Part shown: one piece after another, positions 1 through 7,565 of the stretch
How the letters are laid out: each line of letters opens with the position of its first letter
Position numbering within the stretch: the stretch's first letter is position 1
Assembly: GCA_002399235.1 (NCBI GenBank)
Contig: DHDH01000001.1
Span: forward strand, 182,632-221,266
DNA from: Firmicutes bacterium UBA4881
GTDB lineage: Bacteria; Bacillota; DTU065
Direction of reading: 5' to 3'
DNA length: 38,635 bases
Notes under the pieces: generated by a model
What the model was told of the DNA's origin: nothing
Seen by the model: only the letters and a program-made list of their open reading frames with translations
Databases searched by the model: none
Position numbers and translations under genes: made by a program

Positions 1-30
1 TTGCAGTTTTTTTGAGTTAATAATTAGTTG

Positions 31-579
31 TTATTTCTTATTGAGGAAAATGCTAGGTCTGCTAATAAAATGAGTTCTATGAAGAGGCCAATACATTAAA
101 ATGGCATGCCCCATAATGTCGTTAACAGGAATGGGACCAGCAAAGCGACTATCGTTGGAGTTATTACGATTATCTCCCATGACAAAGACATGACCTTTAG
201 GAACATTGTATGTAGCTTCTTTGGGCATAGCAATTGGCTCAGCTACATAATTTTCTGCTAATTTCGAGCCATTTAAATACACAACACCATTACGTATTTC
301 GATGGTGTCACCTTCTAAACCAATAATGCGTTTTACCCAATAACGAGTATGATCGATAGGATCTCTAATTACAACAATATCACCACGTCTAGGTCCAGCG
401 AAATAATAAAATATCTTTTCAGCGATTAATCTTTCTCGATTGTGAAGAGTAGGCTCCATGGAATGTCCATCAACAATAAATGATTGGGCTATAAAAAAGA
501 TAATAAAGAAAGCAGCTACTATAACATCAGCAAGTTCCTGCAGAAAACCTTTGAGTGGTTCGCCTAGAAAATGCCCCAC
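31..579 (-). CDS. lepB: Signal peptidase I (S26 family)
   Basis: Membrane-bound serine protease that removes signal peptides from exported proteins on the outer face of the cytoplasmic membrane. One membrane segment lies at about residues 18-36. It is followed by the SMEPT box with nucleophile Ser40, the RGDIVVI box, the VKRIIG box with general base Lys83, and the GDNRNNSNDSR box, all in the usual order and spacing. I chose GTG at 579 because AAAGGA lies 9 nt upstream of it. An in-frame ATG at 597 would add six residues but has no ribosome site, so it remains an alternative. The length of 182 residues is normal for Gram-positive SipS-type enzymes. The gene stands alone between the window edge and tRNA-Leu. 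Family assignment is secure. Confidence 0.95.
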   Translation of the reverse strand: MGHFLGEPLKGFLQELADVIVAAFFIIFFIAQSFIVDGHSMEPTLHNRERLIAEKIFYYFAGPRRGDIVVIRDPIDHTRYWVKRIIGLEGDTIEIRNGVVYLNGSKLAENYVAEPIAMPKEATYNVPKGHVFVMGDNRNNSNDSRFAGPIPVNDIMGHAILMYWPLHRTHFISRPSIFLNKK

Positions 580-669
580 GAAGCTCAGTCCTTTCATTAA
601 AACTAAAATTTTGCTTTTTACCGGACAATAACTATGGAAAACAGTTTATTGCAATATTTGCAAAACATA

Positions 670-695
670 AATAAAAACTCCTCAGCTTGAGGAGT
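670..695 (-). terminator. Rho-independent terminator of tRNA-Leu
   Basis: On the minus strand an 8-bp perfect stem (677-684 with 688-695, 3-nt loop) is followed by TTTTTATTT. It lies about 12 nt past the 3' end of tRNA-Leu and separates it from lepB. Confidence 0.85.
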
Positions 696-707
696 AAAGC
701 ACTAAAA

Positions 708-794
<87 letters not shown>

Positions 795-813
795 ACAGCT
801 GATGACATTCTTA

Positions 814-842
814 AGTATATGAGTTAGCAATAAAAATGTCAA
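814..842 (-). promoter_or_regulatory. sigma-A promoter for tRNA-Leu
   Basis: On the minus strand TTGACA (837-842) and TATACT (814-819) are separated by exactly 17 bp. The expected start near 806-808 is about 12 nt before the tRNA 5' end. This is a near-consensus housekeeping promoter. Confidence 0.9.
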
Positions 843-1114
843 TAGAAAACCCTAATGAGGCATTGCAACCTGATTTGTAAAAGTTATTTCAACCCTGTAG
901 GTATTAATAACCCTTACAAAGTAGCAATTACTTTCTCAATTGACCGAGATATTTGCGATGTAATCACTTTTTGTTTATTTATCTCGATAGGGTGTCAATG
1001 TTATCTTTCGGTTTTTCATATAGAACCATACCACCTGCTTCAATTTTTTGAATTAAAGGGTTTGGTTCTACAGCTGATTATAAAAATATTAAGCTGACTT
1101 TTGGTTCGAGAAAA
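843..1114. other. AT-rich intergenic stretch without a convincing gene
   Basis: The gap between tRNA-Leu and the protease gene is about 355 bp in all (796-1150). Its ends hold the tRNA promoter and a terminator hairpin. In between I see only short reading frames without ribosome sites. An 80-codon plus-strand frame (855-1097) is rich in Cys, Ile and Phe and has no Shine-Dalgarno sequence. I regard it as noncoding. Confidence 0.6.
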
Positions 1115-1145
1115 GGTTCCTGAACTAATCTTTAGTTCAGGAACC
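1115..1145 (-). terminator. Terminator of the subtilase operon
   Basis: A perfect 14-bp inverted repeat (1115-1128 with 1132-1145, loop TCT) begins 6 nt after the protease stop codon. It is followed on the minus strand by CTTTT. The plus-strand side also has TCTTTT, so it could work in both directions. Confidence 0.85.
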
Positions 1146-1150
1146 ATCTT

Positions 1151-2272
1151 TTAAAACTGAGCAGCAATAGTAGATAGGTCGAGTAAACCATAACCTTGTT
1201 TTTCAGGTGGTAAAGGAGCTTTTTTGGCGGTATTTATGAGGACTCTATAAGCATCTTTATTTCGATAGCCTAGACTTAACATTAAAGCTAACGCTCCCGT
1301 TACCTGAGGGGCGGCCATGGAGGTACCACTTTCCCGACGATAAGTTCTGCCTAGGTAGGTAGAGAGAATATTATTACCATAAGCTAAGAGGTCTAGTTCA
1401 CGGCCATACGAAGAGAAATCAGAGAGATCACCATTATTGTTAGCAGAACCAACACTTATAACTTCAGGATATTTTGCAGGATAGAGTACATCTGGGTTAT
1501 CAGTACGACCAGAATTTCCTGCTGCAGCAACAATGATTGTAGGCGAAAAGGCAGCTTTGCGAATAGTTTTTCTTAAGGCTTCACTAGATTCACTAGTCCC
1601 TAAACTCATATTAGCAATATGCATTTTGTTTTCTACAGCCCACACTATAGCTTCAATAATGTCTGAGACAAAACCACTGCCATCTTTATCCAGTGCTTTA
1701 ACAGCATAAAGATCAGCTTCAGGAGCCATTCCTAAAAGGCCCCTTCTACCACCATTCGCACCAATTATGCCAGCAACGTGAGTACCATGCCCATTGTCAT
1801 CGAGATACTTATCGGTATTAACCTCACCTAAAGTGGAGATACCACCAGCAATTGTAATGTCTGGGTGATTGGCTATACCAGTATCGATTACTGCTACAGA
1901 AATTCCTTTACCTTTGGTTCTTTTCCAAAGTAAAGGTGCACCAGTGAGTGAGATGGAATCCGTTGCTGTGGCAGCTGTTCCCACTGTATTATCTACTGCA
2001 TATACTCTGACATCTTCCTCAATGGTAAGGTTTTGATTAAGTGCTAAAAGCATTTGATCTTGCCCATCTTCTATTTCGCAAACCATACCACTGATATAAG
2101 GTAAAGGTTTTATAACCTTGATACCATAAGAATTTGCTTTTTCACAGCAGTTATCCATCGAGTGTAAATCGTCAGTTAATAAGATATGACGTTTAGCTCG
2201 TTTTTCTTTTTTAGGACGCGAGGAAAGGACAAACAATATTAAGATAGCAACTAAGAAGATATTGTCGTTCAT
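1151..2272 (-). CDS. Subtilisin-like serine protease (S8)
   Basis: Subtilase with a complete catalytic set: Asp130 in VIDTG, His162 in NGHGTHVAG, oxyanion Asn253 in AAAGNSG and Ser318 in SGTSMAAP. Residues 5-18 form a hydrophobic segment followed by a very basic stretch, so the protein is probably anchored in or exported across the membrane. Residues 30-95 resemble an I9-type prodomain. The catalytic domain spans about 115-373, with no extra C-terminal domain. The start ATG overlaps the stop of the upstream small gene by 4 bp (ATGA), and GGGGAG lies 8 nt before it, so the two are translationally coupled. The substrate is unknown; such short subtilases may act in general turnover or sporulation. 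Confidence 0.93.
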   Translation of the reverse strand: MNDNIFLVAILILFVLSSRPKKEKRAKRHILLTDDLHSMDNCCEKANSYGIKVIKPLPYISGMVCEIEDGQDQMLLALNQNLTIEEDVRVYAVDNTVGTAATATDSISLTGAPLLWKRTKGKGISVAVIDTGIANHPDITIAGGISTLGEVNTDKYLDDNGHGTHVAGIIGANGGRRGLLGMAPEADLYAVKALDKDGSGFVSDIIEAIVWAVENKMHIANMSLGTSESSEALRKTIRKAAFSPTIIVAAAGNSGRTDNPDVLYPAKYPEVISVGSANNNGDLSDFSSYGRELDLLAYGNNILSTYLGRTYRRESGTSMAAPQVTGALALMLSLGYRNKDAYRVLINTAKKAPLPPEKQGYGLLDLSTIAAQF

Positions 2273-2505
2273 GAATTATTCTCCCCTAATAACTGCTCAA
2301 AAGCTTTTTTAATTGAGTCCTGATCTAAATTAGCATTACCCATCTGCGATTGTAAAAGTTGTTGTAGCTTTTGAGGATCTGTAGTACCTACAAGTTGGAG
2401 AGCAGCTTGAGCAAGATTTTTTCTTTTTTCTTCTGGCAATTTCCCTAATTGTGCCCGCAACTGAGTAATAAGTTCTTCTTGATTTTTGTCACCAAAGGGG
2501 CTCAT
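2269..2505 (-). CDS. Small protein of unknown function, coupled to a subtilase
   Basis: I do not recognise this 78-residue protein. It is soluble, polar and rich in Gln, Leu and Lys. It is predicted helical throughout, with two segments (about 8-40 and 43-75) separated by a GTTDPQK turn, and no cysteine or signal peptide. It has a very good ribosome site (AAGGAGG 7 nt before ATG) and its stop overlaps the start of the subtilase gene, so the two are made together. From the context it could be an inhibitor, chaperone or adaptor of the protease, but the sequence does not show this. Confidence 0.75.
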   Translation of the reverse strand: MSPFGDKNQEELITQLRAQLGKLPEEKRKNLAQAALQLVGTTDPQKLQQLLQSQMGNANLDQDSIKKAFEQLLGENNS

Positions 2506-2554
2506 ATTAATGCCTCCTTATAGATTGCCTCTATCTATAATAGGCTCTTGCTAT

Positions 2555-2578
2555 AAAAAAAGTGCCATAAAGGCACTT
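2555..2578 (-). terminator. Second (distal) terminator after trxA
   Basis: On the minus strand AAGTGCC, a TTTAT loop and GGCACTT form a 7-bp stem (2560-2566 with 2572-2578), followed by a run of seven T. It is about 10 nt beyond the first trxA terminator, making a tandem pair. Confidence 0.8.
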
Positions 2579-2585
2579 GAGGAAT

Positions 2586-2610
2586 AAAAAAAAGGCCCAT
2601 CGGGCCTTTT
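2586..2610 (-). terminator. Rho-independent terminator of trxA
   Basis: A 9-bp stem AAAAGGCCC/GGGCCTTTT with a 3-nt loop overlaps the trxA stop codon and runs into eight T on the minus strand. Confidence 0.9.
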
Positions 2611-2923
2611 AGTTTAGCTGATTATTAATTTTTTGACTAAGTACACTTTGTTGTGTAAAGCCAACTACCATGTCAACTGGTTTGCCATCTTTAAATATTA
2701 GGAGAGTTGGAATGCCTTGTACACGATAACGAGTAGCTGCAGCTGGATTTTCATCCACATTTATTTTAACGATTTTCGCACGACCAGCAAATTCTTCAGC
2801 TAACTTATCGATAACAGGAGCCATCATGCGGCAAGGTCCGCACCAAGGGGCCCAAAAGTCTACCAAAGTAACGCCTTGTGCAACCTCTTGGTCAAAGTTT
2901 TTATCATTAATTTCAACAGCCAT
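2609..2923 (-). CDS. trxA: Thioredoxin
   Basis: Cytoplasmic dithiol-disulfide reductant of about 104 residues, the standard thioredoxin length. The active site WCGPC sits in VDFWAPWCGPCRMMAP, and the cis-proline loop GIPTLLIFKDG is present. An upstream in-frame ATG at 2938 would add five residues. The start at 2923 is preferred because GGAGG lies 8 nt before it and the protein then begins MAVEINDKNF, as thioredoxins do. The gene is monocistronic, with a near-consensus promoter and tandem terminators. An inverted repeat over the transcription start may be an operator. Confidence 0.97.
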   Translation of the reverse strand: MAVEINDKNFDQEVAQGVTLVDFWAPWCGPCRMMAPVIDKLAEEFAGRAKIVKINVDENPAAATRYRVQGIPTLLIFKDGKPVDMVVGFTQQSVLSQKINNQLN

Positions 2924-2940
2924 TGTAAGAGCCTCCATTC

Positions 2941-2956
2941 ATTAGCATTTGCTAAT
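2941..2956. repeat. Inverted repeat at the trxA transcription start
   Basis: ATTAGCA TT TGCTAAT is a perfect 7-bp inverted repeat. It lies directly downstream of the trxA -10 box, across the expected start near 2953, and before the ribosome site. The position suits a repressor operator. No regulator is identified. Confidence 0.5.
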
Positions 2957-2959
2957 TTA

Positions 2960-2988
2960 AGTATATGCCTATATGCTTAAATTGTCAA
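2960..2988 (-). promoter_or_regulatory. sigma-A promoter for trxA
   Basis: On the minus strand TTGACA (2983-2988) and TATACT (2960-2965) are 17 bp apart. The predicted start is about 30 nt before the trxA ATG. Confidence 0.88.
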
Positions 2989-3061
2989 CTATTAATTTTG
3001 CAATTTTAGTTTATGTAATCTGGGAGGAAGAAATTAATTAGTCCAAGCTTTGCCAAAAGTG

Positions 3062-3087
3062 GTGTAAAATATTTTCATCCTGGGTAT
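3062..3087 (+). promoter_or_regulatory. Possible alternative-sigma (sigB-like) promoter
   Basis: GTGTAA (3062-3067), 14 bp, then GGGTAT (3082-3087) resembles the sigma-B pattern GTTTAA-N12-15-GGGWAW. It lies about 100 nt before the P-loop gene, which has no clear sigma-A promoter. Many anaerobic Firmicutes lack sigma-B, so this is only a candidate. Confidence 0.25.
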
Positions 3088-3194
3088 AGATATAAATAAG
3101 TGATATGTAGCAAGTACACTTTTATGAACTTATAGGAGGAAAACAGGTAATATAAAGAGAACACTTTGGTAGAAAGTAAGAAAGGGTGGTGACT

Positions 3195-3632
3195 ATGAGC
3201 AAACCATTTATTGTGGTTCTTGGCAAACCAGGTAGTGGTAAGTCAAGTGTCCTTCGTCGTTCGTTTGCCAAGGTCCGTGATAAGGCTGCTTTTTTGGATG
3301 GAGATCATGATTTTGATCAGATGATGCAAATTGTCCATGAATCTGGTTTTCAATCAGCTAGTTACTTTTACTGCCCAAATCCTGCGGAAGTTCCCGAGAT
3401 CATTGCCGAACGAAATGAATCTATATTCTTTTTGGATATGCCCCGTTTAACCCCTGAGATTGTGAAAAAGATCGCTGCTGCATCAGAAGATAGAGTAGTT
3501 GTGGTAGCTGCATCTTCATTAAATGACGAAATTCCGAGCGAACTAGAGAAGTTTGCCTTTAGTGTAATTCATCTTAAAGAAAATAAAGACGAGACTTCTA
3601 GTGCTATTGTTGAAGCACTTAGAAGTGTATGA
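3195..3632 (+). CDS. Small P-loop NTPase domain protein, function unknown
   Basis: A 145-residue soluble protein with Walker A GKPGSGKSS (residues 10-18) and a Walker B-like SIFFLD ending at Asp81. It otherwise has the alternating strand-helix pattern of a minimal P-loop domain. The C-terminal part (VVVVAASSLNDEIPS) could hold the third strand. No family-specific motif identifies a substrate, and I cannot assign it to a named GTPase or kinase. ATG at 3195 is preferred over the in-frame GTG at 3186 because AAAGGGTGG lies just before it. The gene stands alone, convergent with glyS, and is closed by a terminator. Confidence 0.8.
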   Translation: MSKPFIVVLGKPGSGKSSVLRRSFAKVRDKAAFLDGDHDFDQMMQIVHESGFQSASYFYCPNPAEVPEIIAERNESIFFLDMPRLTPEIVKKIAAASEDRVVVVAASSLNDEIPSELEKFAFSVIHLKENKDETSSAIVEALRSV

Positions 3633-3633
3633 T

Positions 3634-3666
3634 GCCTGCCCTGTTAATATTAGGGGAAGGCTTTTT
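3634..3666 (+). terminator. Terminator after the P-loop gene
   Basis: GCCTgCCCT pairs with AGGGgaAGGC (3634-3642 with 3652-3661), followed by TTTTT. It starts 2 nt after the stop codon. Confidence 0.75.
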
Positions 3667-3686
3667 CTATCATAGGACTAAAAATT

Positions 3687-3715
3687 AAGGGAACAGTGTT
3701 GAACTGTTCCCTTTT
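3687..3715. terminator. Strong hairpin between convergent genes
   Basis: A perfect 11-bp stem (3687-3697 with 3703-3713, loop GTTGA) has T runs on both sides. It probably terminates residual plus-strand transcription and may also stop glyS read-through from the other direction. Confidence 0.65.
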
Positions 3716-3785
3716 CACTAGGTAGTATTGTTCGACTGTAGAAATTTTAAGTTAATGGTTACTAGAATTAAGAAGACAAGAAGAT

Positions 3786-3810
3786 AGGCAGTGCCTATAA
3801 GACACTGCCT
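3786..3810 (-). terminator. Probable glyS terminator
   Basis: AGGCAGTG/CACTGCCT forms an 8-bp stem with a 9-nt loop, 6 nt after the glyS stop codon. The minus-strand tail TATCTTCTTGTCTTC is T-rich but interrupted. Confidence 0.6.
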
Positions 3811-3816
3811 TCGAGG

Positions 3817-5199
3817 TTAAAAGTTAACTTTTTCTGCTAAGAAGATCTTTAATTGATCTATGGAAACACGCTCTTGAGTCATGGTATCGCGGTCACGTAC
3901 TGTGACTGTATTGTTTTCCAAAGTATCAAAGTCAACTGTAATGCAATACGGGGTACCAATCTCATCATGGCGGCGGTAACGTTTACCAATAGAACCAGAT
4001 TCGTCATAATCTACCATGAATTCTTTAAGCAGGTTATGATAAATTTCTGTTGCCGGTTCGGCTAGTTTTTTACTCAGGGGTAAAATGGCAGCTTTGAATG
4101 GAGCTAAGAATGGGTGGAGTTGCAATACTATACGTTCGCTACCATCCTCTAAAGGTTCTTCTTTATATGCAGAGGTGAGGAAAGCTAATAATAGTCTTTC
4201 TACACCAACAGAAGGCTCGACCACGTAAGGAATATATTTTTCGTTAGTTTCTTGATCAAAGTAGGACATATCTTCGCCTGAGTGTTGGGCATGTTGTTTG
4301 AGGTCGTAATCGGTTCTATCAGCGACACCCCAAAGTTCACCCCAACCGAAGGGGAACTTAAATTCAAAGTCAGTAGTAGCTTTAGAGTAGTGAGAAAGTT
4401 CTTCTGGTTTATGATCTCTAACTCTAATTTCATCTGTTGGGAGTCCTAAACTTAAAAGCCAGTTGTAGCAGAAGTTTCTCCAGTAATCAAACCACTCGAG
4501 ATCCTTTCCTGGCTGACAATAGAATTCTAGTTCCATTTGCTCGAATTCACGAGTACGGAAGATAAAGTTACCGGGGGTGATTTCATTCCGGAAACTCTTA
4601 CCGATTTGGCAAACACCGAAGGGGACCTTTTTACGTGCAGCGCGTTGGACATTCTTAAAGTTTACAAAGATGCCCTGAGCAGTTTCCGGACGGAGGAAGA
4701 TTTCGTTTTTGGAATCCTCAGTAACTCCTTGGAAGGTTTTAAACATTAAATTAAACTTACGGATAGGTGTATAATCAATACTCTTGCAACTTGGGCAGGG
4801 AACTTTATTTTCTACGATATAAGCTTCTAGTTTATCATTGGCCCAGCCATCAACTTGAATTTCTTCGCCCTTTTGTTTGGCAAAAGCTTCAATTAACTTA
4901 TCTGCGCGGAATCTCTCTTTGCATTTACGGCAATCGATAAGAGGGTCAGAAAAGCTAGTTACATGTCCAGAAGCTACCCAAGTTTGGGGATTCATTAAGA
5001 TGGCAGCATCCAATCCCACGTTATATGGTGATTCTTGAACAAACTTCTTCCACCAAGCTTTTTTAACGTTATTTTTTAGTTCAATCCCTAAAGGGCCATA
5101 ATCCCACGTGTTGGCTAAGCCACCATAAATTTCTGAACCAGGAAATACAAAACCACGAGTTTTACATAAATTCACTAAACGATCCATAGAAACTGTCAT
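3817..5199 (-). CDS. glyS: Glycyl-tRNA synthetase, dimeric type
   Basis: Class II synthetase that charges tRNA-Gly. The single-chain alpha2 form is recognised by GFVFPGSEIYGGLANTWDYG at the N terminus and by Cys pairs C90/C93 and C135/C138, which likely bind zinc. It also has the motif 2 region FRNEITP...FRTREFEQMELEFY, the motif 3 segment EPSVGVERLLLAFL and a C-terminal anticodon-binding domain. ATG at 5199 is chosen because AAGGAG lies 7 nt upstream. The frame is open to 5220, but that would overlap the upstream gene and leave no ribosome site. It is 460 residues, normal for the family. It follows the GAF-domain gene by 14 nt, probably in one operon. No T-box leader is visible. Confidence 0.97.
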   Translation of the reverse strand: MTVSMDRLVNLCKTRGFVFPGSEIYGGLANTWDYGPLGIELKNNVKKAWWKKFVQESPYNVGLDAAILMNPQTWVASGHVTSFSDPLIDCRKCKERFRADKLIEAFAKQKGEEIQVDGWANDKLEAYIVENKVPCPSCKSIDYTPIRKFNLMFKTFQGVTEDSKNEIFLRPETAQGIFVNFKNVQRAARKKVPFGVCQIGKSFRNEITPGNFIFRTREFEQMELEFYCQPGKDLEWFDYWRNFCYNWLLSLGLPTDEIRVRDHKPEELSHYSKATTDFEFKFPFGWGELWGVADRTDYDLKQHAQHSGEDMSYFDQETNEKYIPYVVEPSVGVERLLLAFLTSAYKEEPLEDGSERIVLQLHPFLAPFKAAILPLSKKLAEPATEIYHNLLKEFMVDYDESGSIGKRYRRHDEIGTPYCITVDFDTLENNTVTVRDRDTMTQERVSIDQLKIFLAEKVNF

Positions 5200-5213
5200 A
5201 ATATTTCTCCTTC

Positions 5214-5687
5214 CTAACAATCAACAAAATCTTCTAATCGGTAGTTAGCGGTGATAAGCGAGGCAATAGTTTCGAGCAGCTTTTGATCATCTTCTGTAAA
5301 TCTAGAGTAGGAAGCGCTGTCGATATCTAGAACACCTAATGTACGTTCACCTTTTATAAGTGGGACAACAATCTCAGATCGGGAACGTGGATCGCAGGCT
5401 ATATGCCCAGGAAATTGGTGAACATCAGGCACTACTAGAGAACGTCTTTCAAGGAAAGCAGTTCCACACACACCCTTACCAATACCAATACGCACACAGG
5501 CAATTTGTCCTTGGAAGGGTCCTAAAATTAACTCATTGCTTTTTAGCAAATAAAAACCAGCCCAATTAATATCTGGCATTCTAGCAAATAAGAGGGAGGC
5601 AATATTGGCTAACACTGGTAGCCAATGAGGTTCAGCGCGGATTAATATCTCTACATCATTAATTATTTGTTCGTTTTGAAGAGACAT
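5214..5687 (-). CDS. msrC: Free methionine-(R)-sulfoxide reductase (GAF domain)
   Basis: A single GAF domain of 157 residues of the fRMsr type, which reduces free methionine-R-sulfoxide using thioredoxin. The three family cysteines are present as C64 (IACVRI), C74 (GVCGTA) and C98 (HIACDP). Their spacing of 10 and 24 residues equals that of C84, C94 and C118 in the E. coli enzyme. DWAGFYL-like NWAGFYLL and VLDIDS are also typical. ATG at 5687 is chosen because GGAGG lies 7 nt before it; the frame is open for another 11 codons. It is cotranscribed with glyS downstream. Thioredoxin, its likely reductant, is encoded 2.3 kb away. Confidence 0.92.
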   Translation of the reverse strand: MSLQNEQIINDVEILIRAEPHWLPVLANIASLLFARMPDINWAGFYLLKSNELILGPFQGQIACVRIGIGKGVCGTAFLERRSLVVPDVHQFPGHIACDPRSRSEIVVPLIKGERTLGVLDIDSASYSRFTEDDQKLLETIASLITANYRLEDFVDC

Positions 5688-5722
5688 TCCTGCACCTCCG
5701 CTGGAAGCATTAATTTTCAACT

Positions 5723-5731
5723 AATATACCA
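5723..5731 (-). promoter_or_regulatory. Possible extended -10 promoter for msrC-glyS
   Basis: The minus strand reads TGGTATATT, an extended -10 element (TGn plus TATATT), about 35 nt before the msrC start. No good -35 box is visible. Confidence 0.35.
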
Positions 5732-5858
5732 TTTTGTTTAGAAAAAGGTATCAGCAATATTCTACCATATAATCTTCCCGATGTTTCAGGTAGGAAAAGA
5801 GGAAGCATAAAAAGAATTCTTTTATAACAAAAGTACAGGCAGAAGTGAGGCGAAAACT

Positions 5859-7478
5859 ATGACTTGTAAAGGGCACTTATCTATATATCTTGTAATATTA
5901 ATGATTACCCTTGTTCTTAGTGCTAATGTAATCGCTATCGGTACTATGCTAGAAAAAGATTTGGCTTATGCCAAAGATTATCTTAACTATATAGAATCAG
6001 CAAATCTAATTAGTAACTACCAAGAAGCTAAGAAAGATCTGGATATGGCTGTCACTTTAGCTGGTCGAATTAAACAAGAAGGAGAAAATAATTTAAGACT
6101 AGCGCGAATAAAATTAGAAGAATTTTGGCAAAAGGCTAGCTTAAAGCCACCTGCAGCAACAAGACTTGCTTATCTCGATGCGGACGAAATAACTCGTAAA
6201 GCTCTCGCTAAGGATCTTAAGTCTATGCTAAGAGAAATTGCCGAATTAGGTTTCAATGGTGTAATTGTCGAGACATTTCGTGCAGACGGATATGTCATTT
6301 TCCCGAGTAGCAGAGTAGAACAATATAAATTGCTACAAGGTAGTGATCCGTTAAAAGAAATTAGCCGTTATGGCAAAGAGTTAGGTTTAGATCTATTTTT
6401 GGTTATGAATGTAGGCTTGGCCACAAGTAATGGCGAAATGGCACCTACCCTAGCCAAGAATCCAGATTGGGCAGCAATTAGTCAAGCAGGTAATTTGTTT
6501 GACACTAGTATGAATTCTTATTTTAACATATCTCACCCTGAAGTACGTAAGTTTTATATGGATATAGCAGATGAATTATCAGAATATAACCTATCAGGAA
6601 TGTTGTTAAAAATAATGTTACCATTTACAGAAGTAAGTGCCAATGATTTTTCTTATGATGCCTATTCCCGCAAACTTTTTGAGGAGCAATATGGTTATGA
6701 TCCCATAAAAGAAAAAAATAAACCTAGGGTTGATTGGAATGAATGGCGAGTTGAACAAATAAATAGCCTATTAGGTTTAATTAATAGACGCATAGGATCA
6801 GCAAAGACAAGTACTAAATTAGGTGCAATGGTTATGCTTGACGAAGATCTTAGCCTTGAGGATCAAAGGGATAGAAAGTTTTTAGATTGGAAGAGCTGGA
6901 TTGAGCGTAATTATATTGAGTATCTTTTACCAACATTTAGTACACGTAGTCAATTTAATTTGCTTACTGAAGAACTAACCTCGATACCTAACAAGGTTTT
7001 TATCTACCCAACATTAATTGTAAACGAAGAAATTAGTCTTTGTGATTTATTGTGTACTGTAAATGAGATGCAGTCTGCTGGTGCAGTAGTCTTAGGTTCA
7101 TTAGAAGAACTTGGTTATGATCAGCTAGATATGTTAAGGCGGGGGCCTTTAAGAAGCAAGAGCTTACCCCTACATCGTGATCCTTGGCAAGCACTTCTAG
7201 CTAACTGTAGTTTGTTAGAAGCACAGTCACCAAAGACCTGGGTTAATGATATCAAACTGCTAAATGACAGTCTATCAAAATTGCTAATGGCACCTCAAGG
7301 CATAATCTATATTGATGCTTTAGCTAATGTTAAATCATTATTAAACCAGTTAGAAGCCAAAGCTCAAGTCCAAGACACGCTTTTTGCGAGACGAATGGAA
7401 AAAGAAATAATGATGACTCGTAGGCTATTAGAAATGGGTACATTACGTCGTACACCCCAAGGTAAAAAACTTTATTAG
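5859..7478 (+). CDS. Secreted GHL10-family (glycosyl hydrolase-like 10) protein
   Basis: The 539-residue protein has an N-terminal signal peptide or anchor (hydrophobic residues 8-28) and a helical, coiled-coil-like segment at about 30-95. The central domain resembles the GHL10/YngK family of TIM-barrel proteins. Family-like features are RLAYLDADEITRKALAKDL, the GFNGVIVETFRADGYVIFPS strand, GLDLFLVMNVG, and the DTSMNSYFNISHPEVRKFYMDIADEL segment. Members are thought to act on extracellular polysaccharide or cell wall glycans, but substrates are mostly unknown. The Leu-rich C-terminal tail (about 430-539) is probably helical. A GAAGTGAGG ribosome site precedes the ATG. It is transcribed alone, divergently from msrC-glyS. 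Confidence 0.8.
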   Translation: MTCKGHLSIYLVILMITLVLSANVIAIGTMLEKDLAYAKDYLNYIESANLISNYQEAKKDLDMAVTLAGRIKQEGENNLRLARIKLEEFWQKASLKPPAATRLAYLDADEITRKALAKDLKSMLREIAELGFNGVIVETFRADGYVIFPSSRVEQYKLLQGSDPLKEISRYGKELGLDLFLVMNVGLATSNGEMAPTLAKNPDWAAISQAGNLFDTSMNSYFNISHPEVRKFYMDIADELSEYNLSGMLLKIMLPFTEVSANDFSYDAYSRKLFEEQYGYDPIKEKNKPRVDWNEWRVEQINSLLGLINRRIGSAKTSTKLGAMVMLDEDLSLEDQRDRKFLDWKSWIERNYIEYLLPTFSTRSQFNLLTEELTSIPNKVFIYPTLIVNEEISLCDLLCTVNEMQSAGAVVLGSLEELGYDQLDMLRRGPLRSKSLPLHRDPWQALLANCSLLEAQSPKTWVNDIKLLNDSLSKLLMAPQGIIYIDALANVKSLLNQLEAKAQVQDTLFARRMEKEIMMTRRLLEMGTLRRTPQGKKLY

Positions 7479-7492
7479 TTAATATTTTATAA

Positions 7493-7521
7493 ATGACTGA
7501 AAAGCGGTGTTGTGCTAAAAT
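7493..7521 (+). promoter_or_regulatory. Likely sigma-A promoter with extended -10
   Basis: ATGACT (7493-7498), 17 bp, then TAAAAT (7516-7521) with TG at 7513-7514. It lies 44 nt before the next gene and could drive the run from 7566 through hflX. Confidence 0.5.
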
Positions 7522-7565
7522 ATCTATAAAGTTTATTGGCTGTTTGATTCCGGGAGGGGAGAATT

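Noticed and set aside
596..670. Promoter of lepB
   Set aside because: TTGCAA is present on the minus strand but no acceptable -10 follows at 16-18 bp.
855..1050. Short minus-strand frame ending KPKDNIDTLSR
   Set aside because: Only about 30 codons between stops and no properly spaced ribosome site before its Met codon.
855..1097. 80-codon plus-strand reading frame between tRNA-Leu and the subtilase
   Set aside because: No ribosome site, unusual composition, and no resemblance to known proteins. The region also holds the tRNA promoter side and a terminator.
3853..4749. Several 60-80 codon frames inside glyS
   Set aside because: They are antisense or out-of-frame shadows of a highly conserved gene, without ribosome sites. 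The same holds for similar frames inside hflX-region genes, tamB and the S55 gene.
5200..5858. T-box riboswitch for glyS
   Set aside because: The gene is preceded by msrC with a 14-nt gap, and the region upstream of msrC shows no T-box sequence or specifier structure.
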